From positions 94,490 through 158,489 of the forward strand of contig CAWGVL010000036.1 of the NCBI GenBank assembly GCA_963825845.1: 64,000 nt of DNA, read 5' to 3'. The position numbers were made by a program, and so were the translations under genes. This document shows positions 1 to 9,828 of the stretch, piece by piece (positions within the stretch are counted from its first letter, which is position 1; each line of letters opens with the position of its first letter). Source of the stretch: DASQDN01 sp963825845. GTDB taxonomy: Bacteria > Acidobacteriota > Terriglobia > Bryobacterales > Bryobacteraceae. The notes beneath the pieces are model-generated. The model saw only the letters and a list, made by a program, of their open reading frames with translations, was not told where the DNA came from and made no database searches.

Positions 1-1
1 T

Positions 2-1633
2 GGCGCGGTACACAGTTCAACGCATAGCATCGTAGGGTATTCGCAAGGGTTCCGCCAGCCGCAGCATGGAATGTACTTCATGGATGACTGGAAGATCACA
101 CCGCGATTGACCTTGAACCTGGGCATGCGCTGGGAGATCATTCCGCCTTTCTATGAAGTCACCGATCGCATGTCCCAGGTAAGCCTCTCAGCAACGAATC
201 CCGAAGCGGGACGTCCCGGAGCGCTCGTGTTTGCGGACCGCGTAAACGACACCTACTGGCGTCAGTTCCTTCCCCGGTTCGGATTTGCGTGGCGTGCAAC
301 GGACAAGATGGTAATCCGCGGCGGCTATGCCATGACAAGCACGCCGCCGATTGCGAACAACTGGGGATACGGCGGATTCACGTTCGGCTTCAACGGCAAC
401 GTTCCTACCATCGCCGGCACGAGTTCAACGGGCTTCGCCGACGATCCGACCCTGTACCTGCGCAACCCCTATCCGAACGCACCTAATCCGCTCCCGAACA
501 GGGACCCGAACTCGGCGAATTACCTCGATGTGTCGACAACAGCCCGCGACGCAAATCGTCCCGGGTACACCCAAAACTACAATTTCACGATTCAGTACGC
601 ATTGCCGGGATCAACCGTATTGGAACTCGCGTACGTGGGAAACAAGGGCACACGAATGTGGGGCGGCACACCCGGAAGCGGGTATACCGATTACAACGGC
701 TTGCCATCGCGACTACTCGCGATGGGTGACATCCTCAATGACCCGGTTTCCGACCATCCCGAATATATTCCCTTCCCAGGTTTCGACACGAGTTTCTCCG
801 TCGCACAGGCCCTACGCCCATATCCCCAGTACGGGCGAGTCGACGAGCAGTTCCCATACAACACGAACTCGAATTACAACTCGTTCCAGGTGACCGTCAC
901 TCGTCACCTCACCAATAATCTGGGGTTCTTGGCAGCATACACGTTCTCCAAGGCGATCGGCTATATTGACGCGAACGGACCGGGCGCGTACTACACGTCC
1001 GTGCAGGACTACTACAATCGTTCACTCGATCGTTCGATCACCGAGTTCAGTACCCCTCACGAGTTCAAACTGACCTGGGTCTATGAAACGCCGTTCGGAA
1101 AGGGGCGGCGCTGGAATCTAGGCTGGGCGAATGCGATCCTGGGTGGATGGCAAGTCGCCGGTATTCACAACTACACTTCGGGACTGCCCATCCAGGTTAA
1201 CTACTCCGGCTTCATCATCCCCGTGGGATTCGCGGCGAATGTTCGTCCGGACATTGTAGCGAGTGAGCATCAGAAACTAACGGGCGCTCCATCCCAGACG
1301 GACTTCACGGAAGGTACACCGTATTTGAATCCGGCCGCATTCACAGTACCGCCCACCACACCGAACGGTATTCCACTACGACCAGGTACCGCGCCTAGGT
1401 TCTTGCCCAATGTGCGAGGACCGCATCGGATGCGAGAGACATTCCGTATGAGCAAACGGTTCTACATACGGGAGAAGATGTTCTTCGGAATCGGAGGAAC
1501 CGCCGATAACCTGTTCAAACGAACAACACGAGATTTCCTTGGGCTCGACATCGGCGACCCCGGATCATTCGGTCAGCTTGTCCAACGCGGCGGAGGCCGA
1601 ACCATACAGCTAGAAGGCCGATTCGAATTCTGA
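2..1633 (+). CDS. Oar-like/TonB-dependent-receptor-type outer-membrane beta-barrel, C-terminal part
   Basis: The frame is open from base 2, so this is the C-terminal part of a larger protein cut by the left edge. The motif YFMDDWKITPRLTLNLGMRW near the start is the barrel signature of the large carboxypeptidase-regulatory-like (Oar/CarboxypepD_reg) outer-membrane proteins that Acidobacteriota carry in many copies. Later stretches alternate aromatic and polar residues (TRHLTNNLGFLAAYTFSKA), as beta-barrel strands do, and the protein ends in phenylalanine (GRFEF), the usual terminal residue of BAM-inserted barrels. The likely role is outer-membrane transport or binding of large substrates, but the N-terminal regulatory domain and plug lie outside the window. 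No substrate can be inferred. Confidence 0.85.
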   Translation, partial: GAVHSSTHSIVGYSQGFRQPQHGMYFMDDWKITPRLTLNLGMRWEIIPPFYEVTDRMSQVSLSATNPEAGRPGALVFADRVNDTYWRQFLPRFGFAWRATDKMVIRGGYAMTSTPPIANNWGYGGFTFGFNGNVPTIAGTSSTGFADDPTLYLRNPYPNAPNPLPNRDPNSANYLDVSTTARDANRPGYTQNYNFTIQYALPGSTVLELAYVGNKGTRMWGGTPGSGYTDYNGLPSRLLAMGDILNDPVSDHPEYIPFPGFDTSFSVAQALRPYPQYGRVDEQFPYNTNSNYNSFQVTVTRHLTNNLGFLAAYTFSKAIGYIDANGPGAYYTSVQDYYNRSLDRSITEFSTPHEFKLTWVYETPFGKGRRWNLGWANAILGGWQVAGIHNYTSGLPIQVNYSGFIIPVGFAANVRPDIVASEHQKLTGAPSQTDFTEGTPYLNPAAFTVPPTTPNGIPLRPGTAPRFLPNVRGPHRMRETFRMSKRFYIREKMFFGIGGTADNLFKRTTRDFLGLDIGDPGSFGQLVQRGGGRTIQLEGRFEF

Positions 1634-1660
1634 CAAAGCTTCGGCATCAATACTCCCTCA

Positions 1661-1690
1661 CCGCGCGCAGGGCTCGCTGTCTGCGCGCGG
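1661..1690 (+). terminator. Hairpin terminator after the outer-membrane barrel gene
   Basis: CCGCGCGCAG (1661-1670) and CTGCGCGCGG (1681-1690) are perfect 10-base inverted repeats around a 10-base loop. The hairpin starts 27 bases after the barrel stop codon and is followed by the moderately T-rich CATTTCATTTC. It probably separates the barrel gene from the lipoprotein gene at 1721. Confidence 0.65.
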
Positions 1691-1720
1691 CATTTCATTT
1701 CACGTTAGATTGATTACCAG

Positions 1721-3763
1721 ATGTGTGTCGCGAAAATTCCCTTTCGACTGATCTGCTCTCTTGCTCTCATCGCACTTACAGGGTGCAGTTCCAGTCAACC
1801 GGCAAAGACCTCGAGCACGGAGCAGCAACCTGCACGACTTCGTCCATTGAACGTCGTGGTCGTCACGATCGACACACTGCGGGCAGATCGGCTAGGATGC
1901 TACGGCTATAAGAACATCGCGACACCCGTCATCGACGGCATCGCCCAGCATGGCGTTCTCTTTGAGAATGCAGTCGCGGCCACACCGTTGACACCGCCGT
2001 CACATGCGAGCATTTTCACAGGTCAGAATCCAAACGTGCACAAGGTGCGCAATACCGGCGGCTTCGTTCTGCAATCGACCGCGCGGCCTCTCGCGCGCAT
2101 TTTGCAGGAGCAAGGTTGGGACACCGCGGCGTTTGTCGGCTCCGCCGTCCTGAAGAAGCTTTTTGGGTTCAACAACGGCTTTTCTGTCTATGACGACGAG
2201 ATGCCACGGCCCGGCAAACGGAGCGAATTCCGTGATGACCCGGAGCGCAAGGCATCCGTTGTCGTCGACCGTGCGATTCAATGGCTCGACGGAAGAACAT
2301 CGAAAAATCCATTCTTCATTTGGGTGCATCTGTACGATCCGCATATCCCGTACAATCCGCCACCGGAGTTTGCCCAGAAGTACAAGGGCCGCCCATACGA
2401 TGGCGAGATCGCCTACACTGACCAGCAGCTCGGACGTCTGTTAGCTGCCGTCGAAAAAAAGTCGCCAGCGGACAAGACGATAGTCGCTGTACTGGCCGAC
2501 CACGGCGAAAGTCTTGGCGATCACGATGAGCACACACACGGAGTTTTCATCTACGACTCGACCCTTCGAATCCCGTTCATAATGGCAGGTCCCGGGATTC
2601 CCGCAGGGGCACGAGTCAAGCAGCAAACGCGGAGTATCGATTTTCTGCCGACCCTCCTCGATGTCATGGGGGGCACGAAACCGAATGAGGTTCAGGGGCT
2701 CAGCCTGGTCCCAACCTTCTCGGGTAAGAGCGTCGAAACCGACATTGCATACGCCGAAACGCTGTATCCCAAGATGAACATGAACTGGTCCGAGCTCCGG
2801 GCGATTCGCACGAATCGGTGGAAGTACATCCGTGCGCCGCGGCCGGAACTGTACGACCTGACCTCAGATCCACGGGAGTTGAACAACATCATCCAACAAC
2901 ATGCGCCCGAGGTACAGAAATTCGAGGCTCAGATCAAACATCTGGTTTCCACCGATGAGAAGGGCGTGGAGAAGGTGGATACAGCGATGGTCGATGAACG
3001 CGTGATGGATCAGCTCAAATCGCTGGGGTACCTGTCGAGTGGGGGCCGCTCATACGAGTTGACCGGAAGCGGCAAAGATCCCAAGGATGCCATCGCTATC
3101 CTCCACCTCATCGATCGAGCCGAGTCGGCTGAGACGAACCTTCCCGAAGCCAAACGTATCGATCTGCTGCGACAGGCCCTCGTGGAGGATCCCGATAATC
3201 CATCGTTGTACTACCAATTGGGCGGCCGCTTGGAGAAGAACGCTCGGCACGATGAAGCAATGCAGTTGTACGAGGTGGCTCTGGCAAAGGGGATTGAGAG
3301 CGCGCGCCTTCATTCCCGCATTGCCGATCTGCTGGTTCGTCGCGGCGAGAAGGATCGCGCAATCGCCGAATATGAGAAGGCAGCCAAGATAAACCCTGCG
3401 GATCTGGATAGCCAGAATAATCTAGCGACGGGCTATCTCGAAAAAGGCCGCATAGCCGATGCCGAGCGCGTCTTCCAGTGGATCCTGACGAACGATGGAA
3501 CCTACGCGGCAGCGCAGAATGGGCTCGGACTCGTCGCAATCCAGAAGCGCGATCCTCAAGCCGCTCGGGGCTACTTTGAGCGAGCCGTCCGCCTCGACCC
3601 GGACCTGGTAGAGGCGCATATGAATCTCGGCATTCTTTACGAGATGGCGGGCGAGCGGGCTCGAGCGCGATCGAGTTTCGAAACCTTTCTCGCCAAAGCA
3701 TCTCCGGGGCAATACGGGCACATCATTCCAAGAGTTCGGCAGGAACTCACAAGGCTTCAGTAG
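1721..3763 (+). CDS. Sulfatase-fold hydrolase lipoprotein with C-terminal TPR repeats
   Basis: 680 residues. The N-terminus is a lipoprotein signal with lipobox LTGC (Cys22), so the protein should be membrane-anchored on the outer face of the inner membrane or in the outer membrane. Residues about 43-390 form an alkaline-phosphatase/sulfatase fold: metal site VVVTIDTLRADRLG (Asp51), nucleophile region TPLTPPSHASIFTGQ, and the second metal site ADHGESLGDH. The formylglycine position (Cys/Ser-x-Pro-x-Arg in true sulfatases) is Thr91 in T-P-P-S-H, so a phosphoesterase or phosphotransferase role is more likely than sulfate ester hydrolysis. Residues about 480-680 are TPR-type helical repeats. The next gene is also TPR and starts 7 bases after the stop, which suggests one transcript. 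The substrate is unknown. Confidence 0.85.
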   Translation: MCVAKIPFRLICSLALIALTGCSSSQPAKTSSTEQQPARLRPLNVVVVTIDTLRADRLGCYGYKNIATPVIDGIAQHGVLFENAVAATPLTPPSHASIFTGQNPNVHKVRNTGGFVLQSTARPLARILQEQGWDTAAFVGSAVLKKLFGFNNGFSVYDDEMPRPGKRSEFRDDPERKASVVVDRAIQWLDGRTSKNPFFIWVHLYDPHIPYNPPPEFAQKYKGRPYDGEIAYTDQQLGRLLAAVEKKSPADKTIVAVLADHGESLGDHDEHTHGVFIYDSTLRIPFIMAGPGIPAGARVKQQTRSIDFLPTLLDVMGGTKPNEVQGLSLVPTFSGKSVETDIAYAETLYPKMNMNWSELRAIRTNRWKYIRAPRPELYDLTSDPRELNNIIQQHAPEVQKFEAQIKHLVSTDEKGVEKVDTAMVDERVMDQLKSLGYLSSGGRSYELTGSGKDPKDAIAILHLIDRAESAETNLPEAKRIDLLRQALVEDPDNPSLYYQLGGRLEKNARHDEAMQLYEVALAKGIESARLHSRIADLLVRRGEKDRAIAEYEKAAKINPADLDSQNNLATGYLEKGRIADAERVFQWILTNDGTYAAAQNGLGLVAIQKRDPQAARGYFERAVRLDPDLVEAHMNLGILYEMAGERARARSSFETFLAKASPGQYGHIIPRVRQELTRLQ

Positions 3764-3770
3764 GTTCTGC

Positions 3771-4691
3771 GTGGCCGTCAGCCTTTTTACGATTTTCTTG
3801 ATGGCGCAAGCTGCTTCGGCGCCCGGAACCTGTGACGCCGCGCGTAGTTCTGCGTTGGCGGACGAGGCGCGCCGGGCGTCCGCGGCACGTGACTACGGAA
3901 CAGCCTCCGGCAAACTCCAGGACGCCTTCGCGGCCTGTCCAGAAAATCGAGCTTTGCTTCTTGAAAAGGCGAATGCGTTATTAATGGCAGGCAAGTTCGC
4001 CGACGCGGCATCCGCGACGGACATTCTGCTGCAGACCGATCCGGCGCATGCGGCCGCTTTGAAGATCAAAGGGAATGCGCAGTACTTCTCAGGCCACTAC
4101 GATGAAGCGATGAACACCTTCGTCACGCTGCTCGATAAGCATCCGGCGGACGAAGACGGCGCGTACATGCTGGGCCGAATCTATTACCAGGAAGGTCGCG
4201 TGGAACAGTCAATGGGGCAGTTCCAGCGTATTCTGAAACAGAATCCTTCTTCATTCAAAGCATGGGACAATCTGGGCCTGTGCTGGCAGGCCCGCGGCGA
4301 TAGCGAGAAGGCCGTCGCCCATTTTCTTCAGGCCATCAAACTCGCTGAAGCGAGTCATTCCCCATATGACTTGGCGTACGCGAATCTCGCTGACGTTCTG
4401 GTGCAGACCGGAGATGCCGAGCGAGCCTACGCGGCCGCAGCCAAAGCGGCCAACCGCAATCCGCAATCCGCTCGCAATTTTTATATAGGCGCAAAAGCTT
4501 TGGAGAAACTTGGCAAAACCGATCTTTGCCTAAACTGGCTGCAGCGCGCGGCTGCTCTGGATCCCGGTTACGCAGAGCCCCTTTATCTGCTGGTGCGCGT
4601 CTATCACCGATTGGGCGAGCACGACAAGGCTGAAGAAGCGCGAAAGAAGTTTCTCGCGATTCGCGCCAGGGAGCCCGATCAGCGGCGATGA
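3771..4691 (+). CDS. Exported TPR-repeat protein
   Basis: 306 residues from a GTG start, 7 bases after the preceding gene. The N-terminus (VSLFTIFLMAQAASA) looks like a cleavable signal peptide. The rest is built of TPR units; examples include SSFKAWDNLGLCWQARGDSEK and PGYAEPLYLLVRVYHRLGEH. TPR arrays mediate protein-protein contacts. Its position suggests it works beside the TPR-bearing sulfatase-fold lipoprotein in the periplasm. No catalytic domain is visible. Confidence 0.8.
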   Translation: MAVSLFTIFLMAQAASAPGTCDAARSSALADEARRASAARDYGTASGKLQDAFAACPENRALLLEKANALLMAGKFADAASATDILLQTDPAHAAALKIKGNAQYFSGHYDEAMNTFVTLLDKHPADEDGAYMLGRIYYQEGRVEQSMGQFQRILKQNPSSFKAWDNLGLCWQARGDSEKAVAHFLQAIKLAEASHSPYDLAYANLADVLVQTGDAERAYAAAAKAANRNPQSARNFYIGAKALEKLGKTDLCLNWLQRAAALDPGYAEPLYLLVRVYHRLGEHDKAEEARKKFLAIRAREPDQRR

Positions 4692-4701
4692 CGCGACCTC
4701 G

Positions 4702-5652
4702 CTATACAAACACAGATTTCAGTTTGCTTAGCTCTGACGGAGTGGCTTCGTTCGGTACCGAGCAGCCGGGAGCGAGGATGAACTTCGGCCCTGCTTGTTT
4801 CGCGGCTGACTGGTATTGATCTTTCAAGGCGCCGACCGACAAATTCCGGTAGTCAACCTCGTCGATGCCGCCCATCAGCACTCCGGCATATCGCGAGCGC
4901 ATTTCAGAGAGCGGCACGCCAGTCCCTTTCACCGAGTAGTTGATCGCCGCAGCAGGCCAGCCTCGTTCAAAGGACGCCAAGTGAATCTTGCTTCCATGCA
5001 GATGCAGGATGTTCAGAGGAGCCGTCCGCACTGCTTCGAGCACAATCCGATCGAATGGCGCGCTAAATCTCTCGTAATCCTCTCGGCTCAGCACAGACGA
5101 ATCAGCGTTCGCAATCGCCAGGAATATTCCGGACGCTCCGGCCTGAACGGCAAGTCGGGCATGGTTCGCCTCTGACCGAGCGATTACGTTCAGCGCGTCC
5201 AGCAGCTTCTGCGGCTGCTCGCGCTTTAGCCGCTGCACCTCCTCTTTCGAAGAGAGCTTCTCGGCGACATTCCATGGATTAAAGATCGTCTCGACAAAGT
5301 GCGCCGCCTTCCCAAGCCCTTGATGAATAATTCGAAGCGCCTCCAACTGTGGCGCAAACGGACTTTTCTCTTCCTTGAGATCCCAAGGCTTCGATGGCTT
5401 GGGATACAGAAAATCACTCATCACCTTGATGAGATCTGTGCCGTAATCGCGATGGAACTTGAGAGTTGCTTCCGCGTGAGCGCGCGGACCCTGATTCTCC
5501 AGACCGAAGTGATGCCACAAGGAAAACGCGGGGCGATCGACCGCCTTGCCTGCAAGCGCGCGGTCTACACGCTCACGTGGTGTAAGAGGGGATTGCGCCG
5601 TTGCAACCGGAAGGGCTGCAACACAACCGAGCATAGTTCGCCGGGTAATCAT
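4702..5652 (-). CDS. Uroporphyrinogen-decarboxylase (URO-D) family protein, exported
   Basis: About 316 residues. The body matches the URO-D fold: LTPRERVDRALAGKAVDRPA at the start, then a TIM-barrel pattern with GTDLIKVMSD, NILHLHGSK and a C-terminal FILAPGCSVPNEA. Outside heme synthesis this superfamily includes corrinoid methyltransferases (MtaA/CmuA-like), and this copy is more like those than HemE. The N-terminus MITRRTMLGCVAALPVATAQS is a twin-arginine-like signal, unusual for the family. I chose the ATG at 5652 because AAAGGA lies about 8 bases upstream; the in-frame ATGATG at 5676/5673 overlaps a TATAAT box. Substrate unknown. Confidence 0.75.
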   Translation of the reverse strand: MITRRTMLGCVAALPVATAQSPLTPRERVDRALAGKAVDRPAFSLWHHFGLENQGPRAHAEATLKFHRDYGTDLIKVMSDFLYPKPSKPWDLKEEKSPFAPQLEALRIIHQGLGKAAHFVETIFNPWNVAEKLSSKEEVQRLKREQPQKLLDALNVIARSEANHARLAVQAGASGIFLAIANADSSVLSREDYERFSAPFDRIVLEAVRTAPLNILHLHGSKIHLASFERGWPAAAINYSVKGTGVPLSEMRSRYAGVLMGGIDEVDYRNLSVGALKDQYQSAAKQAGPKFILAPGCSVPNEATPSELSKLKSVFV

Positions 5653-5674
5653 AGGTAAGTCCTTTAGCAGCATC

Positions 5675-5680
5675 ATTATA
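5675..5680 (-). promoter_or_regulatory. Predicted -10 box (TATAAT) for the URO-D family gene
   Basis: On the minus strand an exact TATAAT lies 22 bases upstream of the ATG at 5652, which would give a short leader containing the AAAGGA ribosome site. No good -35 hexamer is seen at the expected distance, so this is a weak prediction. The 101-base region 5653-5753 separates two divergent genes. Confidence 0.4.
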
Positions 5681-5753
5681 TACGTTGTAACCGCACAGCG
5701 GCGTTAACGTTTACCCACGCGAGCATTATTTTTGATTAACTAAGTGTAGTGTG

Positions 5754-8415
5754 ATGAGTTCGATTGCTCGACCGGCCCTGATATCTTTCTGCTTCGCGGC
5801 ATACCTCTGCGCTGCGGAGTCCGACAACTGGCAATCGGTATCGCCGATTCTGCAGTCGAACTGCGCATCCTGCCACTCGGAGAAAACCAAGACAAGCGGC
5901 TTCTCCGTCGGTACGGCGACTGCCGTCATCGCCGGCGGCAATAAGCACGGCAAGGCTGTCATCGAGGGTCATCCGGATCAGAGTCCGCTCATCCGCATCC
6001 TGAAAGGCGAACTCGCGCCCAAGATGCCCATGGGCAAATCGCTATCCGATGCCGAAATCACTCTGATCACGGGATGGATCCGCGGCTTGCCGCCATCCAA
6101 GCTGGTCAGTTCCACCGAGTGGCGTTGGCCGTTCGAAAAGCCGGTGAAGAAGGATCCACCGGCAGTCCGGGACGCCAATTGGGTGAAGAATCCGATCGAC
6201 GCATTCATCCTGGCGAGGCTCGAAAAGGAAGGTCTGCAGCCTGCGCCGAAAGCGAATAAACGAGCACTGGCGCGGCGCGTTTTTCTAGACCTCGTGGGTA
6301 TACCTCCAACACCGGAGGAACTCAGCGCGTTCCTTCGCGACGAGAGCAATGAAGCATTCGAGAAGCTTGTCGACAGACTTCTTGCGGACAAACGCTATGG
6401 AGAGCGCTGGGGCCGCCACTGGCTCGATCTGGCTCGCTACGGCGAGACGAGCGGTCTTGAAGGCGATGGCGCAATCGGGAACGTGTGGCGCTATCGGGAT
6501 TGGGTGATCGAGGCGTTCAATTCGAATATGCCGTACGATCGTTTCGTCATCCAGCAACTTGCGGGCGGAGACGAGCACAGCAAAACGCGCAACAACTATC
6601 AGCCGAATGTTCAAGGCTATATCCCCACAGCATTCTTGCGAGTTGCGCCATGGGATCGATCCAATCTCGTTGCAGCCGAGGTCAGGCAGAATTACTTGTC
6701 TGAGGTAACGACGGCGACATCATCCGTATTTCTCGGATTGACGGTGGGTTGCGCAAGATGCCACGACCATAAGTACGACCCCATTCCACAGAAGGACTTC
6801 TACCGTCTTCAGGCTTTCTTTAATGCCGTTCAAGCCGGTCCCGCAGTCGAGGTTCCGTACAAAGATAAGGCTCTGAAGGCAAGAGCCGAGGCGGAGATCG
6901 CGAAGCTTGAAAAAGAGCTGAAGACCGGCGCGGAAAAGAAAGAACTCGACGAGTTCGAAAAACAGCTTCTCACTAAATTGATTGAAGGCAAGGCTCGACA
7001 GGCGCAAGGAAAGCCGTACACAACGGCCGATCTGCGTTTGGAAATCAAGCTTCAACCCCAGCGGATTTTCACCGAGGTGGAACAGGCGAAGCATGCAGCT
7101 CTTCTCGAAGACGCAACGCGTACGGGCGACGCTGAGGAGAAGGCTCCTCTCGACGCGTATGAGACGGAACTGATGGCCAAGATGGAGAAGGCGTACTCGA
7201 GCGGCTCGGTCGACCCGGCAAAGCGGTTCGATGCCCTGGAGATAAAAGATGTCCAGGCAGAGGCGCAGGCGAAGTATTCAGGCAAGTCTATTTTTACGCT
7301 TGAAGAGAAGAATCGGCATGCTGAGCTGACAGGCAAGCTGGACATCCTGAAGCGAAGGATCGCGCGTTGGCGTCCGCAAGTTGTCGCGGTCACCAATGTG
7401 CCCGGACCGCCGAGCGGACCGGATATCGCGCCGACTCGCGTGATGCTCCGCGGAAACTACAATCAACCGGGCGAGGTGGTCCAAGCCGGGTTCCCCAGCG
7501 CGTTGACCGGAAACTCCGAACCCGCGGTACTCGAAACCGATCGTTACCGCCAGTTCCCTACTCGTGGACACCGCATCACACTTGCAAAGTGGATTGCCAG
7601 TCCTGATAATCCGCTGACGGCTCGCGTAATGGTTAACCGCATCTGGCAGCATCACTTCGGCGAAGGTATCGTCCGAACCCCTAGCGATTTCGGCAAGAAT
7701 GGCGATCGCCCGACGCACCCTGAACTCCTCGACTGGCTCGCCGTGCAGTTTGTCGAGTCGGGCTGGGACATCAAGTCGATGCATAAGCTCATGCTCCTGT
7801 CGAATACGTATCAGCAATCGGCGGAGAATCCACTGGTGAAGGACAAGGACGGGGACAATCGATTGCTTTCGCGGTTTCAGCGGCGGCGCCTGGAGGCTGA
7901 AGCGATTCGCGACAGCATCCTTGCGTTGAGCGGTCGCCTGAATCCGGACATGGGCGGTCCGAGCGTATTTCCTGCGCTGCCGGGTGATCTTGCTGATTTC
8001 GCGCGCTACGGAAGGACGGGAGGATTGATGTGGGAGCCCAACGCTCGCGAAGAAGATGCGAGGCGGCGGTCCGTCTATATTTTTCAGCGGCGATCGTTGC
8101 CGTTCCCATGATGGCGGCCTTCGACGCAAACGTCTTTAGCGAGTCCTGTGACCGAAGGAGCTCCACGACGACCCCGTTGCAAGCTTAGCCCTAATGAACG
8201 GCGATCTCGTTCATGAAGAGTCGTCCTTCCTCGCGAAACGAATCGCAACCGAGGCGGGAGAAGATCGTGGAACGCAGATCGACAAAGCGTTCGAGCGCAT
8301 CCTCAGCCGCGAACCTTCCGCGCAGGAGAGGTCGCAATTTAGGGACGATGGCGGCCCATTGGACAGTATCTGCCGCGTGCTTCTGAACTCGAATGAATTC
8401 CTCTATGTGGAGTAG
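5754..8415 (+). CDS. PSCyt1-DUF1549-DUF1553 protein with heme motif (two frameshifts)
   Basis: Start is ATG 5754 (a GTG lies just before it). After a signal peptide (ISFCFAAYLCAAES) comes a planctomycete-type cytochrome domain with one CASCH heme motif near residue 40. DUF1549 follows (PIDAFILARLEKEGLQPAP, GRHWLDLARYGET), and DUF1553 at the C-terminus (NPLTARVMVNRIWQHHFGEG, RRRLEAEAIRDSILALSGR). The middle, roughly residues 360-540, is Lys/Glu-rich and helical. The frame breaks near 8108 (TTCCCATGATG) and again near 8185 (GCTTAGCC). Restoring one base at each gives the family ending FDANVFSESC... through LNSNEFLYVE. Biochemical function is unestablished. It pairs with the DUF1501 gene 6 bases downstream. 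Confidence 0.85.
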
Positions 8416-8421
8416 CTGCCG

Positions 8422-9828
8422 ATGAAACCGACACGCCGGGACATGTTATTCAAGTCGTACCTCGGACTGGGATCGCTGGCGCTCGCCGACTTGCTTGTCG
8501 CGAGTGAGAGCCCGAATCCACTGGCGCCGAAACCTCCGCATCATCCAGTGAAGGCGAAAAGCTGCATCTTCCTCTTTATGGAGGGCGGTGTCAGCCAGAT
8601 GGACACATTCGAGTACAAGCCCGCGCTGGTGAAGTACGCGGGAAAGCAGATGCCAAAAGCGGACCGGACCGAAGGCGAGCTCGCGACGTTTTCGGCTGCG
8701 CCGAATCGGATCATCCCCATATTGGGGCTTCAAGCAGCACGGACAATCGGGCAGATGGGTATCCGACCTCTTGCCGGAACTCGGCTACGTGCGTCGACGA
8801 CGTCGCATTTATCCACGGCGTGAAGGTCGACAACAATAATCACGGGCCGGCTGTGTATCATAGCCTCACCGGGAATCAGTTCCCCGGATCGGCATCGGTT
8901 GGCGCCTGGGTCACATACGGCCTAGGCACGGAAAATCGCGATCTGCCCGGTTTCATCGTCATGGGCGACCGTCGGGGCGCGACGATTGGCGGAGCCGGCG
9001 TATGGGGAATGGCTTTTTGCCCGCCGCCTATCAAGGCACGCTCTTCAGAAATGGCGACACACCTATCGTCGATTTGAATCGCCGGCCCGGGATCTCCGAA
9101 GCCGAGCAGCGCCGCGAGCTTGATCTGCTTCGGGCCTTTAACGAGAAGCACAGAGCAGAACGAACCCAAACCTCCGAGCTGGATGCGCGCATCGCTTCGT
9201 TTGAGCTGGCGTTCCGGATGCAGGCTCGGGCTCCCGAACTGGTTGACCTGAAGGCGAGTCGGATGCCACGAAGAAGCTATACGGCCTGGATGATCCGACT
9301 ACCGAGCATTTTGGACGTCAATGCCTGCTCGCGAGGCGCATGGTGGAACGTGGGGTTCGTTTTGTAAAAGTGCTGCACGGCGCCGGCGGCGACCGGTGGG
9401 ACGATCACGGCGCGATCAAGGATCGTCTGCCAGTCCATTGCAAAGAAGTCGATGGCCCGTTGCGGGACTCTTGAAGGACCTGAAATCGCGCGGATTGTTG
9501 GACGACACACTCGTTGTCTGGGCGTCCGAAATGGGTCGCGACACCATTTGACAACAATCTGACCACGGATAAGCCCGGTCGCGACCACAACCAATACGGG
9601 CTCGTGGTCTGGATGGCCGGAGGGAACGTCAAGCCGGGATCCAAGTTCGGTGAGACGGACGACTTCTCGGTCCGGGCCGCCGATTCCGAGATCCCGATGC
9701 GCGACGTGCACGCCACGCTGCTGCACCTGATGGGTCTCGATCAGAACCGTCTCACCGTCCTGCACGCCGGCCGGTACAAGAAGCTGACCGATATCGGCGG
9801 GCGCGTGATTACGGAAATCCTTACGTAA
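8422..9828 (+). pseudogene. DUF1501 family protein, many frameshifts
   Basis: Follows the DUF1553 gene by 6 bases. The N-terminus (MKPTRRDMLFKSYLGLGSLA) is a twin-arginine-type signal, then SCIFLFMEGGVSQMDTFEYK, the DUF1501 opening block. The conserved blocks appear in order across three frames: WVTYGLGTENRDLPGFIVM, CLLARRMVERGVRFVKV, LLKDLKSRGLLDDTLVVWAS, GRDHNQYGLVVWMAGG, RDVHATLLHLMGLDQ. At least five one-base shifts are needed, near 8720, 8800, 9010, 9255 and 9535. No conserved block is missing, so sequencing error is as likely as real decay. DUF1501 has an alkaline-phosphatase-like fold. Its role with DUF1553 is unknown. Confidence 0.75.

Noticed and set aside
8422..9828. Programmed frameshifting to explain the broken genes
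   Set aside because: There are too many sites, in unrelated genes, without a common slippery sequence or a conserved downstream structure.
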